The notes beneath the pieces were generated by a model that was not told where the DNA came from, searched no databases, and worked only from the letters and a program-made list of their open reading frames with translations. Shown piece after piece: positions 7,610 to 16,513 of a stretch of 64,000 nucleotides of DNA. Every line of letters begins with the position of its first letter. The first letter of the stretch is position 1. Origin of the DNA: Rhodobacterales bacterium RIFCSPHIGHO2_02_FULL_62_130 (GTDB lineage Bacteria > Pseudomonadota > Alphaproteobacteria > Rhodobacterales > Rhodobacteraceae); contig MHZT01000003.1 of the NCBI GenBank assembly GCA_001828855.1, forward strand, positions 124,001 through 188,000, given 5' to 3'. A program made the translations under genes and the position numbers.

Positions 7610-10600
7610 TCAGATCAGATCAAAGCTGGTCGATCCGAGTTTGAGCAAGATATCCGTCATCGCCGCCCCGTCGGTGATCGCCCAGATCGCGCGACCCGAC
7701 GGGATATGCACGACGGAAGCCTCGGCGATGCCCGCTGATCCCTGACCTTCGACCAAGGCGAAATCAACGCGGAACTGCGCGCGTGTCACTCCGCTGCCGG
7801 TAAACACCAGCACATCCTTTTCCGCCGCCTTGTAATCGGTAATCCAGTCTGTGCCATCGACGGCAAAGCCGGCATGGATGAACTGATCCGTGCCAAGACC
7901 GCCGGTCAGAATGTCAGCGTCCAATCCGCCGGTCAGGCTGTCATTGCCGGCCCCGCCGATCAGGCTATCCACACCGGCCCCGCCCAGCAACGTGTCATTG
8001 CCCGCGCCGCCATCCAGCAGATCATTGCCGTCGCCGCCGGTCAGGCGGTCAGCCTCGGTATCGCCATAAAGCCGGTCATTGCCCGCGCCACCGTCCAGCA
8101 CATCGGCCCCCGCGCCGCCCAGCAGCGTATCGGCCCCGCCGCGCCCGAGCAGGCTGTCATTGCCCGCCCCGCCATCGATCTGATTGGCGAAATCATCGCC
8201 CGACAGCGTGTCCTTGTACTTGCCAGCCAGCAGGCCTTCGATGGCGGTCAGCACATCGCCTTTCGCGTCGCCGGTATTTTGCGATGGCGTCAAAAGATCA
8301 ACCCGCACGGCGGCGGTTACCGTGGAATAGCTTGCAATATCAAAACCATCCCCACCGTTCAGCGCATCAGATCCGACCCCGCCCAGCAGCAGATCCTGCC
8401 CCGCGCCGCCTTGCAGCGTGTCATTGCCCGCGCCCCCTGACAGCATATCCTCGCCCTCGGCCCCGATCAGCAGATCATGGCCTGCGTTGCCGGTCAGGCT
8501 GTCATTGCCGCCGGTGCCATCAAGGGTGTCATTGCCTGTGCCGCCGCGCAGATCATCGGCAAAGCCCGAGCCGCGCAGACCTTCGATTCCGCTGAAACTG
8601 TCGCCCAAGGCCTCGGACGTGTTTTGCGTGGGCGTTGTCAGATCGACGCGCACCCCTGCCGACGCGGTGGCATAAGAGGCCCAATCCACCCCGTCGCCGC
8701 CGTTCAGGCTATCGGCCCCCGCCCCTCCCAGCAGCGTATCATTGCCAAGCCCTCCCAGCAGCGTGTCATTCTCGGCGCCGCCATAAAGCTGGTCTGCCCC
8801 CGCATCCCCGATCAGGCTGTCGCGCCCCGTTTGGCCGTAAAGCGCATCATCGCCCTCGCGCCCTGTCAGGGTGTCATTGCCCACGCCGCCATCCAGCACA
8901 TTGGCTGCGGCATCGCCAAAAAGCGTGTCGTGAAAGGCAGTTCCCAGCAAAGCCTCGATCCCGGCAAAGCTGTCACCGGCGGCCTCGCCGGTGTTGCTGG
9001 CGGGGGTGGCCAGATCGGCGCGCAAAGCGGCGGTGGCTTCGGCATAGCTGACCAGATCAAAGCCATCGCCCCCCGTCAGCGCATCCCCCCCGAGACCGCC
9101 CGAAAGCGTGTCATTGCCTGCGCCGCCGAAAAGGCTGTCAAACCCGTCGCGGCCCTGAAGCAGATCGTCGCCAGCGCCACCGTCCAGCCGGTTTTGCCCC
9201 GCATCCCCGCGCAGGATGTCATTGAAACCGGAGCCAAGGATACCTTCGATCGCGGCAAACAGATCGCCCGAAGCGTCACCGCTATTGGCGGCAGGGGTTA
9301 GCAGATCAACGGCCAGCCCCGATGTTGCATCGAAATAGCTTGTCCAATCAATACCTTCGCCGCCGTCCAGCATATCGGCACCTGCTCCGCCTGTCAGGGT
9401 GTCATCGCCCGTGCCGCCATAAAGGCTGTCGGCCGCCGCACGGCCCGCCAGTGCGTCATTGCCTGCGCCCCCGTCCATCCGGTTTGCGCCGCCATTGCCG
9501 CCCAGTGTGTCATTGAAGGCCGAACCTGCCAGCGCTTCGACGGCCCAATAGCTGTCCCCCGCCGCCTCGCCGGTGTTTTGCTCGGGCAGGGCCAGATCGG
9601 CGCGCAGGCCTGTCAGCGCATTTGCATAGCTGGCGGTATCCTGACCCTCGGCTCCGCCAAGGTAATCCGCGCCCGTGCCGCCATCCAGCAGATCATCCCC
9701 AGCCCCGCCATAAAGGCTGTCAGCCTCGGCCCGACCTGAAAGCGTGTCATTGCCACCGCCGCCGGACAGCAGATTTGCCATGGCATCGCCGCGCAGATCA
9801 TCCGCAAAAGCCGAACCTTCGATGGCTTCGATGCCGGTCAGACTGTCTCCGGCGGCGTCACCGTTGTTCTGTGCGGCATTTGCCATATCAAGCCGGATGC
9901 CCGCGACGGCCTCGCGGTAACTGGCCCAGTCAAAGCCTGCCCCCCCTGACAAAAGGTCGGCCCCTGCGCCGCCTGTCAGGGTGTCATCGCCCGCGCCGCC
10001 ATAAAGGCTGTCTGCCCCTGCACGACCCGAAACGGCGTCATGGCCGGCATTCGCCTCAAGCCGGTTCGCACTGCTGTCACCGCCCAGAGTGTCGGCCAGA
10101 TCCGTGCCTGCCAGCCCTTCGATGCCGATATAGCTATCCCCCGCAGCCTGACCGGTGTTGCGCACCGGATCGGCCAGATCGGCCAGCAGGCCCGATGGCG
10201 CGGCTGTATAGTCGGCCATATCAAAGCCGGTGCCGCCATCCAGAGTATCGCCGCCGTCACCGCCTTGCAGCACGTCATTGCCGCCAAGGCCTGCAAGGCT
10301 GTCGGGACCAGTCCCGCCGACCAGTGTATCTGCTGCATCCGATGAGGGCGGCGCAACTGCGGGGCCAAAGTGATAGACCCAAAGCCCCGCGACGCCCGTA
10401 TTGCCGAGTGTTGCGGGCAGGTTCAGCAATGCCGCTTCATTGCGCGACGCGCCAAGGGTGGTGACGCTGCCCGCATCGTCCAGCCGCAGCCCCAGAAAGG
10501 CCGCCTCACCCCCCAGCCCGCCCCAGCCGCCTTCAAGGTCGGCAGAGGTCCATTCAATCGACTGATAGCGCAGCACCACATCGAAACTGCCGCCGCCCTG

Positions 10601-11032
10601 ATCGAAAAGCTGCAGTTGGAAGGTGTTGGTCAGGGTGGCGTTGCGGCGGTAAAAGCCGACATCATCCCAAGTGATCGTGACCACATCCGCGCCTGCGTCG
10701 ATGTCCAGCCAGATCGGCCCGCTTTCGGCCCCTTCGCCATCCAGCCTTGTGTCGATATCGGCCAGAAAGGCCGCGATGAAGGGCAGGTTCAGAGCGGCAG
10801 GATCTTTGGGCAGGCCGGTGATCGCCGCGCCGAAGGACAGGATGCCATCGGTGCCAAGGTAGATATCCGTTGCGGGATAGGCGATGCCATCCAGCACAAA
10901 GCCGTTCTCAAATACCGCCGAGAGGTCAAGCCGCGTGCTGCCCTCATCCGCGCCGGCAAGCATGGTCTCGCCATGGCCCCTTGCCCCGCCAAGGCCGGTG
11001 ACAGCCGTGCCTCCGCCTGTGATCTGCGCCAT
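7610..11032 (-). CDS. Large RTX calcium-binding protein with NIDO domain
   Basis: An 1140-residue acidic protein without a classical signal peptide. Residues about 35-215 resemble a nidogen-like (NIDO) domain: a Gly-Thr-Asp-Gly strand, [21 protein letters not shown] and [19 protein letters not shown]. The rest consists of seven modules of roughly 95-110 residues. Each has a linker ([28 protein letters not shown]) followed by RTX nonapeptides of GGXGXDXLX type, which bind calcium in a parallel beta roll. The last 90 residues end in SFDLI, like a type I secretion signal. A secreted or surface adhesin is likely. No type I secretion genes are in the window. It converges on ugd with 6 bases between stops. 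Confidence 0.85.
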   Translation of the reverse strand: MAQITGGGTAVTGLGGARGHGETMLAGADEGSTRLDLSAVFENGFVLDGIAYPATDIYLGTDGILSFGAAITGLPKDPAALNLPFIAAFLADIDTRLDGEGAESGPIWLDIDAGADVVTITWDDVGFYRRNATLTNTFQLQLFDQGGGSFDVVLRYQSIEWTSADLEGGWGGLGGEAAFLGLRLDDAGSVTTLGASRNEAALLNLPATLGNTGVAGLWVYHFGPAVAPPSSDAADTLVGGTGPDSLAGLGGNDVLQGGDGGDTLDGGTGFDMADYTAAPSGLLADLADPVRNTGQAAGDSYIGIEGLAGTDLADTLGGDSSANRLEANAGHDAVSGRAGADSLYGGAGDDTLTGGAGADLLSGGAGFDWASYREAVAGIRLDMANAAQNNGDAAGDSLTGIEAIEGSAFADDLRGDAMANLLSGGGGNDTLSGRAEADSLYGGAGDDLLDGGTGADYLGGAEGQDTASYANALTGLRADLALPEQNTGEAAGDSYWAVEALAGSAFNDTLGGNGGANRMDGGAGNDALAGRAAADSLYGGTGDDTLTGGAGADMLDGGEGIDWTSYFDATSGLAVDLLTPAANSGDASGDLFAAIEGILGSGFNDILRGDAGQNRLDGGAGDDLLQGRDGFDSLFGGAGNDTLSGGLGGDALTGGDGFDLVSYAEATAALRADLATPASNTGEAAGDSFAGIEALLGTAFHDTLFGDAAANVLDGGVGNDTLTGREGDDALYGQTGRDSLIGDAGADQLYGGAENDTLLGGLGNDTLLGGAGADSLNGGDGVDWASYATASAGVRVDLTTPTQNTSEALGDSFSGIEGLRGSGFADDLRGGTGNDTLDGTGGNDSLTGNAGHDLLIGAEGEDMLSGGAGNDTLQGGAGQDLLLGGVGSDALNGGDGFDIASYSTVTAAVRVDLLTPSQNTGDAKGDVLTAIEGLLAGKYKDTLSGDDFANQIDGGAGNDSLLGRGGADTLLGGAGADVLDGGAGNDRLYGDTEADRLTGGDGNDLLDGGAGNDTLLGGAGVDSLIGGAGNDSLTGGLDADILTGGLGTDQFIHAGFAVDGTDWITDYKAAEKDVLVFTGSGVTRAQFRVDFALVEGQGSAGIAEASVVHIPSGRAIWAITDGAAMTDILLKLGSTSFDLI

Positions 11033-11123
11033 GATTCACCCCAAACTTACCCATGGCCAAGCATCGGGCGGGGTTTTGAACAAAGCCTTAAAGGCCAAAT
11101 TGTCGTTTTCGGCATTTGCCGCA

Positions 11124-11146
11124 AATTGCGTGAAAACTCCGCAATT
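11124..11146. promoter_or_regulatory. Inverted repeat in the divergent RTX promoter region
   Basis: AATTGCG (11124-11130) and CGCAATT (11140-11146), 9 bases apart, in the AT-richer 190-base spacer between the two divergent RTX genes. It may be an operator acting on both. No regulator is identified. Confidence 0.3.
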
Positions 11147-11222
11147 CTGCCGCCGTGTCTTCGCGGCGGGGGCATCGGCGGGCAGCAGTCTGGTGCCGGG
11201 GTCCAATAGGGGTATTGGTGCG

Positions 11223-12683
11223 GTGCTGTTACGGTCGGTTTCCACATATCTTGCACAAACGCTTGGCTTTGGGGCCATTGCCGACGGGTTGGCCGTGGTC
11301 GAGGCGGCGGGCTATGTCCGGCTGATCTACACGTCACGCGATGAAAATCAGGCGCGGGTGCAGACGCTGGACCCCGTTGCGGATACCGAGGACGATGCGG
11401 CTTTGCCCAATTCTGATCTGGCGATCCAGCAGACCGGCAGCTTGCCGCGCCTGTTCATCTATTCGGCCTACAGCGCGCCTTTGCGGGTGGCGACGCTGAC
11501 CGCAACCGGCAGCCTTGGCGCGGCGGTGGTGGCGGTTTCCACGACTGGCTCTCCAAGCGGCGTGACTGCGGTTGAAATCATCGAAGGTGGTGCTACGGAT
11601 ATTGCCGTGGTCGCCACGCGCTATAGCGCAGGGTTGCAGATTTTCAGCCTGACCGATGCGGGCGAGATGTCCTTGACCGGCACGATCACCGATGCCGAGA
11701 AATCCTATCTTGGCAATGTCAGCGATCTGGCCAGCCTGACCATCAACGGCGCGCCTGTCTTGCTGGTGCTGTCCTCGCTGGAAAACGGCATCAGCAGCTA
11801 TCACATCGCGGCCAATGGCACGGCAGAACTGATCGACTCGCTGGGGGCGATGGAGGGGCTGGCGGTGAACGGCCCAGCCGCCCTGCAGGTGGCCCAGATC
11901 GGGGGGCAGCATTTTGCGGTGATCGCCTCGACCCTGTCGGATTCGCTGACGGTGGTGCGGATTAATGACATGGGAGTGCTGTTTGCCACCGATCATGTGA
12001 TTGATGACCGCACGACCCGCTACGACGCGGTGGCAGCGCTGGACATGTTCGAGGCCAAGGGCCGCAGCTTTGTCGTCACCGGCGGCTCTGATGCGGGGTT
12101 AAGCCTGTTCGAACTGCTGCCGGGGGGGCAATTGTCGCATCTGCAATCCTTTGGCTTGGAAAGCGGGGCGGGGATCGGGGCGATCACCTCGATCGAGACG
12201 AAGGCGAACGGCGACAAGGCGATGATCTTCCTGGTCGATGCTGCGGGCGACAGGATTTACCATCAGGAACTGGCACTGACGGCGCTGGGCGATCTGATAC
12301 AGGCGGCGGGCGGGGTGGCCACTGGCGGGGCGCTGGAAGATCGCATTCTGGGCAGCGCCACAGCGGATACCCTGCGCGGCATGGCGGGCGATGATTTCCT
12401 GCACGACGGCGCGGGGGCAGACCTGCTTTATGGCGGTGCGGGCGCGGATGTCTTCGTCTTTGCCCGCGATGGCGCACAAGACCGCATCGCGGATTTCGAG
12501 AAAGGCATCGACAGGATCGATCTGTCCGATTGGGGGCGGATTTACAGCGCTGGCACCCTGACCATCGCCGCTACCGCCACGGGGGCCTTGGTGTCTTATG
12601 GCGCAGAGCGTCTGGTGATCGACAGCCTGTCGGGGCAAAGCCTGACGGCGGCCTCCTTTACCGATGCCGATTTCCTGTTCTAG
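11223..12683 (+). CDS. Beta-propeller protein with C-terminal RTX repeats
   Basis: About 486 residues. The first ~380 are repeated beta-strand blades (for example VTAVEIIEGGATDIAVVATR, LTINGAPVLLVLS, LQVAQIGGQHFAVIAS), as in lactonase/YVTN-like propellers. Near the C-terminus two or three RTX nonapeptides (MAGDDFLHDGAGADLLYGGA) lead into FVFARDGAQDRIADFEKGID and a terminal FTDADFLF, like type I secretion substrates of the serralysin C-terminal class. The start is uncertain. The frame is open back to ATG 11031, which overlaps the divergent gene's start, but that stretch does not look like protein; GTG 11223, with AGGGG upstream, gives a sensible N-terminus. Probably secreted; function unknown. 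Confidence 0.7.
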   Translation: MLLRSVSTYLAQTLGFGAIADGLAVVEAAGYVRLIYTSRDENQARVQTLDPVADTEDDAALPNSDLAIQQTGSLPRLFIYSAYSAPLRVATLTATGSLGAAVVAVSTTGSPSGVTAVEIIEGGATDIAVVATRYSAGLQIFSLTDAGEMSLTGTITDAEKSYLGNVSDLASLTINGAPVLLVLSSLENGISSYHIAANGTAELIDSLGAMEGLAVNGPAALQVAQIGGQHFAVIASTLSDSLTVVRINDMGVLFATDHVIDDRTTRYDAVAALDMFEAKGRSFVVTGGSDAGLSLFELLPGGQLSHLQSFGLESGAGIGAITSIETKANGDKAMIFLVDAAGDRIYHQELALTALGDLIQAAGGVATGGALEDRILGSATADTLRGMAGDDFLHDGAGADLLYGGAGADVFVFARDGAQDRIADFEKGIDRIDLSDWGRIYSAGTLTIAATATGALVSYGAERLVIDSLSGQSLTAASFTDADFLF

Positions 12684-12754
12684 GCCTGCGTTTCGGCTGG
12701 ACGTAGGGCGGTAAAATGCGCCAAGAACCGTGAAATTGGGGACTTGGGGTTTGT

Positions 12755-13738
12755 ATGGATCATATTCTGGTCACGGGGGGCGCGGGCTATATCGGCTCGC
12801 ATGCCTGCAAGGTTCTGGCGGCGGCGGGTTTTGTGCCTGTGGTCTACGACAATCTGTCAACCGGTTGGGCCGAGGCGGTGAAATACGGTCCTTTCGTGCA
12901 GGGCGATCTGGCCGACCGCGCCACTTTGGACGAGGTTTTCGCCCGCTATCGCCCCAAGGCGGTGATGCATTTTGCGGCGTTGTCGCTGGTGGGCGTGGCG
13001 ATGCAGGACCCCGGCCTTTACTGGCGTGCCAATGTTCTGGGATCGTTGAACCTGATCGAGGCGGCGGTGGCCTCGGGCTGCATGAATTTCGTGTTCTCCT
13101 CGACCTGCGCCACCTATGGCGACCATGACGGGGTGGTGCTGGACGAGGATACGCCGCAACATCCGATCAATGCCTATGGCGCGTCCAAACGTGCCATCGA
13201 GGATATGCTGCGGAATTTTTCCGAGAGTCACGGTCTGGCCCATGTGATTTTCCGTTATTTCAACGTGGCAGGCGCAGACCCCGAGGGCGAACTTGGCGAG
13301 CAGCACCGCCCCGAGACCCATCTGATCCCCTTGATGCTGGATGCAATCGAAGGGCGGCGGGCAGCGCTGACGGTGTTCGGATCGGACTATCCGACGCCGG
13401 ATGGCACCTGTGTGCGCGATTATGTACATGTGATCGATCTGGCCGAGGCGCATGTGGCGGGGCTGGGCTGGTTGTTGCAGGGCAAGGGCAATGCGGTGTT
13501 CAACCTTGGCTCGGGCCACGGCTTTTCTGTGCGCGAGGTGTTGCAGGCGGCGGCCTCGGTGACGAACCGTCCGGTGCCGGTGGTCGAAGGCGGACGCCGT
13601 GCGGGGGATGCGGCGGCGCTGGTTTCGGGATCGACGCGGGCGGCGGCGGTTCTGGGCTGGCAGCCAAAGCGATCGACCTTGCCGCAGATGATCCGCGATG
13701 CCTGGGCCTGGAGCCAGAAGCCCGGCTACGGGAAATAG
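12755..13738 (+). CDS. galE: UDP-glucose 4-epimerase
   Basis: A 327-residue short-chain dehydrogenase-type epimerase that interconverts UDP-glucose and UDP-galactose with bound NAD+. The Gly-rich NAD loop GGAGYIGSH is at residues 8-16; the catalytic pair Tyr141/Lys145 lies in NAYGASK; SSTCATYG provides the Ser/Thr; FRYFNVAGA and VRDYVHVIDLAEAH are GalE signatures. Length is normal. It lies 71 bases after the propeller gene on the same strand. With ugd it would supply UDP-galactose and UDP-glucuronate for polysaccharide, though no polymerase or Wzx/Wzy genes are present. Confidence 0.94.
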   Translation: MDHILVTGGAGYIGSHACKVLAAAGFVPVVYDNLSTGWAEAVKYGPFVQGDLADRATLDEVFARYRPKAVMHFAALSLVGVAMQDPGLYWRANVLGSLNLIEAAVASGCMNFVFSSTCATYGDHDGVVLDEDTPQHPINAYGASKRAIEDMLRNFSESHGLAHVIFRYFNVAGADPEGELGEQHRPETHLIPLMLDAIEGRRAALTVFGSDYPTPDGTCVRDYVHVIDLAEAHVAGLGWLLQGKGNAVFNLGSGHGFSVREVLQAAASVTNRPVPVVEGGRRAGDAAALVSGSTRAAAVLGWQPKRSTLPQMIRDAWAWSQKPGYGK

Positions 13739-13790
13739 CGCGCGGTGGAATAATCGGCGGCACTCTTTTCCGCCAGATCTGTCCAGAAAA

Positions 13791-13941
13791 GGTGCGTGCA
13801 AAGCACGCACCCTACCCTTGGCCCTTCATCTGTTTCTAAATATCCCCGCCGGAGGCCGTTGCCGCAAATGTAGGGAGCCTCCGGCGGGAGTATTTGAGCC
13901 AAGATGAAAACCAAGGGTAGGGTGCGTGCTTTGCACGCACC
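13791..13941. repeat. REP/BIME-like mosaic locus 3 (mirror-image pair)
   Basis: The same mirror-image arrangement as locus 1, in the convergent spacer between galE and the nitrilase-family gene. REP hairpins GGTGCGTGC/GCACGCACC are at 13791-13811 (CTAC foot 13812-13815) and 13921-13941 (GTAG foot 13917-13920). Core repeats with CTCCGGCGGG lie between them at 13824-13856 (minus) and 13877-13909 (plus). The loops are AAA and TTT, so the two halves are exact complements. Such an inverted pair could form a large cruciform or a bidirectional terminator. Confidence 0.85.
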
Positions 13942-13944
13942 TGT

Positions 13945-14715
13945 CTAGCGGATCGCGCGGTAGTCGCGGGCTTGGCTGGACAGGCGTGCCGGATCGGGCC
14001 TGGGCAGATCGGTGATCAGCAGGGCAGGGGTGGCCCCTGCCTGCGCCAGCACCTCGCCATGTGGTCCCGCGATGACCGAGCCGCCCGCATAGTCCAGATC
14101 GCCCTCGGTGCCGCAGTAATTGGCATAGGCGATGGCAAGGCCGTGGTTGGCGGCCATGGCTGGTACAGTGGCTGCGGCGACATGGGTGAAGGGCAGCATA
14201 TTCGCGGTCGGCACAAGGATAAGCGCGACACCCTGCGCGGCCAGATGCGCGACATGCGGCGCAAATTCGATGTCATAGCAGATCAGAAGCGCGCAGCGGG
14301 TGCCTTGCAGATCGAAGGTGGCATAAGCGTCGCCTGCGGCATAGATCGCAGACTCGCGCGGGCCATAAAGCTGGATCTTGCGGTAATGCGCGATTTCTGC
14401 ACCGCGCGCATCCAGCGCCAGCGCGGCGTTGTACACCGCTGCGCCGTCACGCTCGGCATAGCCGATGACCAGACCACAGCCCGCCCCTGCACAGGCCTTG
14501 GCCAGTTCGGCCTGCCAATCGCCGTAGCGGGGCAAGGCGGTGGCGGGGATCTGGTCGTAATTATAGCCCTGCACCCATGTTTCCGGCAGGACCAGCACCT
14601 GCGCCCCCGCAGCGCCTGCCGCCGCTAGCATCTGCTTTGCGGTCTCAAGTGCCGCGCGGCTATTGCCGGCAGGGGAAGTGCCTTGCCAGAGGGCAATACG
14701 GAACGGGACGGGCAT
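13945..14715 (-). CDS. Carbon-nitrogen hydrolase (nitrilase superfamily)
   Basis: A 256-residue nitrilase-superfamily amidase with the complete catalytic triad: Glu45 (VLPETW), Lys113 (HYRKIQLYG) and Cys146 (LICYDIEF). The length fits stand-alone amidases such as omega-amidase or N-carbamoyl hydrolases; the exact amide substrate cannot be told. It is cytoplasmic, with no signal peptide. ATG 14715 is chosen because it precedes the first strand MPVPFRIALWQG; the open frame upstream runs antisense into the glycosyltransferase gene. It is divergent from that gene. The 3' end lies 3 bases from a REP hairpin. Confidence 0.88.
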   Translation of the reverse strand: MPVPFRIALWQGTSPAGNSRAALETAKQMLAAAGAAGAQVLVLPETWVQGYNYDQIPATALPRYGDWQAELAKACAGAGCGLVIGYAERDGAAVYNAALALDARGAEIAHYRKIQLYGPRESAIYAAGDAYATFDLQGTRCALLICYDIEFAPHVAHLAAQGVALILVPTANMLPFTHVAAATVPAMAANHGLAIAYANYCGTEGDLDYAGGSVIAGPHGEVLAQAGATPALLITDLPRPDPARLSSQARDYRAIR

Positions 14716-14796
14716 GGCGGGACTCCGGTTGTTTTGGGGCAAAGGTTGACTTCTATCTGCGGGCTTCGTCAACTGCCCGTCAAACAGGAGGTATAT

Positions 14797-15747
14797 GTGA
14801 CCCGGACGCCGACCCATGTGCTGATCTCGTCGATGAAGGACGAAGGGCCGTTCGTGCTGGAATGGGTGGCGCATCATCTGGTGCTGGGGTTTGACCGGAT
14901 TTGCGTGGCAAGCAACGATTGCCGTGATGGCACCGACCGGCTTTTGCACGCGCTGGCGGTCGAGGGCTTCATCGCGCATGTGCCGAACGTATTGAAAGAA
15001 GGCGATATTCCGCAGCACACGGGCTATGACCGCATCCGCCGCCGTGAAGGCATCGACGCCGCCGACTGGCTGATGATGCTGGATGCAGACGAATTCCTGA
15101 ACGTGCATGTCGGCGGCAACCGCGTGGGGGATCTGACCGGCTGGGCCGAGGCTGATATCGACGTGATCGCCCTGTCGGCCATGACCTTTACTGATGCGCC
15201 CGAGGTCAACTGGCGCGCAGGGCCGGTCTGCCCGATGTTCACCACCCGCCTGCCGCTGCGCCACAAGGCGAATGCAGCGATCAAATCGCTGACCCGCAAT
15301 CCGTCGCGGTTCAAGGGCATCCACAATCACCACATGGTGGGATGGCGCGGGCCGGGTCTGGTGCAGGTGATGCGCGGGGACGGGGTGCGGTTCGAACTGC
15401 CTGTCGATGTGCCGATCTGGAAGCGGTTGCGGAATCTGCCGCATGATCTGATCTCGCACCGGCTGGCACAGTATAACCACTATGCGATCAAGACATGGGA
15501 CAGCTTCCAGCTCCGCCGCGCACGGGGGCGGGGTGCGGTGGCCGTGACCGATGCCGAAACCCAGCGCCACACCGATGCCTATTTCGCCGAGCGCAGCACA
15601 GGTGAGGCGCAAGACAACAGCATCAGCCGCTATGCCCCGCAGGTGGGGGCGCTGATGGCCGAGATGCTGGCCCATCCGAAAATCGCGATGCGTCAGGCCG
15701 AGGCAGAAGCGGCCTATGGCACCCTTGTGTCACCCTATCGCCGCTAG
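14797..15747 (+). CDS. Glycosyltransferase family 2-like protein
   Basis: A 316-residue protein starting at GTG 14797, with AGGAGG (14786-14791) five bases upstream, a strong ribosome site that decides the start. The N-terminal part resembles GT-A glycosyltransferases of the Glyco_tranf_2_4 type: SSMKDEGPFVLEWVAHHLVLG (the 'act local, be in charge' motif of this family), then the metal-binding DxD at residues 96-98 (WLMMLDADEFL). Members add sugars to surface polysaccharide or glycoproteins; donor and acceptor are unknown. No membrane helix is seen. It stands alone between the nitrilase-family gene and the ynj transporter. Confidence 0.82.
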   Translation: MTRTPTHVLISSMKDEGPFVLEWVAHHLVLGFDRICVASNDCRDGTDRLLHALAVEGFIAHVPNVLKEGDIPQHTGYDRIRRREGIDAADWLMMLDADEFLNVHVGGNRVGDLTGWAEADIDVIALSAMTFTDAPEVNWRAGPVCPMFTTRLPLRHKANAAIKSLTRNPSRFKGIHNHHMVGWRGPGLVQVMRGDGVRFELPVDVPIWKRLRNLPHDLISHRLAQYNHYAIKTWDSFQLRRARGRGAVAVTDAETQRHTDAYFAERSTGEAQDNSISRYAPQVGALMAEMLAHPKIAMRQAEAEAAYGTLVSPYRR

Positions 15748-15865
15748 TTTCTACAGGGCAATGCCTGCCGTATAATAGCATGCTCCGGTTAGAAGGCGGA
15801 CAAGGCTGACAGGAACCGGCGCGGGCCTGCGCTGTCATTCGTGTCAGGGAACAGTGTCGCTGATG

Positions 15866-16513
15866 TCAGGCTGCATCCAGCAGGGCCACCACCGCGCCAC
15901 CCGCCGCTGCGGCATCTTCGGGGTCATGGCTGACCATAAGCGCGGGAATCGCGCGGGTTCTGACATGGGCAAAGGTGAAACGCCGCATCTCGTCGCGCAG
16001 AGCAGGATCAAGTTTCGAGAATGGTTCGTCCAGCAGCAGCGCCAGCGGCTCTGCCAACAGGGTCCGCATCAAGGCCGCGCGGGCGCGTTGCCCGCCTGAC
16101 AGGGTGGCGGGATCGCGGTCATAAAGTCCCGCCAGCCCCGCCTGATCCAGCGCCATATCGACAGCCGCACGGCGCGCGGCGCGCCCCTGCAGCGAAGTGG
16201 GCAGCCCGAAGGCCAGATTGTCGCCCAAGGACAGATGCGGAAACAGCAGCGCATCCTGAAACATCAGCCCGATGCGGCGGGTCTCGGGCGGCAACTGCGT
16301 AACGTCGCGGCCCTCAAGCAGCACACGGCCCCGCATCTTGAAATCATGCGCCAGATGCCCGCCGATCCCGTCCAGCAGCGTGGATTTGCCCACCCCCGAC
16401 GGCCCCATCACACAGGCCACCTCGCCTGCCGGAATATGCAGGCTGATCGGCGCAAACAGCGCGGCTTTGCTGTCACTGCGGCAGATGCAGATATCGATCA
16501 GATCAAGGCTCAT
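15866..16513 (-). CDS. ynjD: ABC transporter ATP-binding protein, YnjD-type
   Basis: A 215-residue ATPase with Walker A GPSGVGKST (residues 37-45), signature LSGGQRARAAL, Walker B LLLDEP and the switch His in VSHDPEDA. The order substrate-binding protein, double-length permease, short ATPase, plus the neighbouring CDP-alcohol phosphatidyltransferase, matches the ynjBCD-ynjF group of Escherichia coli, whose substrate is not established; related ATPases serve thiamine uptake. Its ATG overlaps the end of the permease gene by 4 bases, so the genes are translationally coupled. Third gene of a five-gene minus-strand run if read in transporter order. Confidence 0.88.
   Translation of the reverse strand: MSLDLIDICICRSDSKAALFAPISLHIPAGEVACVMGPSGVGKSTLLDGIGGHLAHDFKMRGRVLLEGRDVTQLPPETRRIGLMFQDALLFPHLSLGDNLAFGLPTSLQGRAARRAAVDMALDQAGLAGLYDRDPATLSGGQRARAALMRTLLAEPLALLLDEPFSKLDPALRDEMRRFTFAHVRTRAIPALMVSHDPEDAAAAGGAVVALLDAA

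Noticed and set aside
8477-9301. Long plus-strand open frames (also at 7874-8440 and 9622-10464) opposite the RTX gene
   Set aside because: They are antisense images of the repetitive Gly/Asp-rich RTX coding sequence, with low-complexity Ala/Arg/Ile translations and no start signals.
7610-10400. DNA-level tandem repeats as a non-coding repeat array
   Set aside because: The periodicity is explained by RTX nonapeptides and the long protein modules in one intact reading frame.
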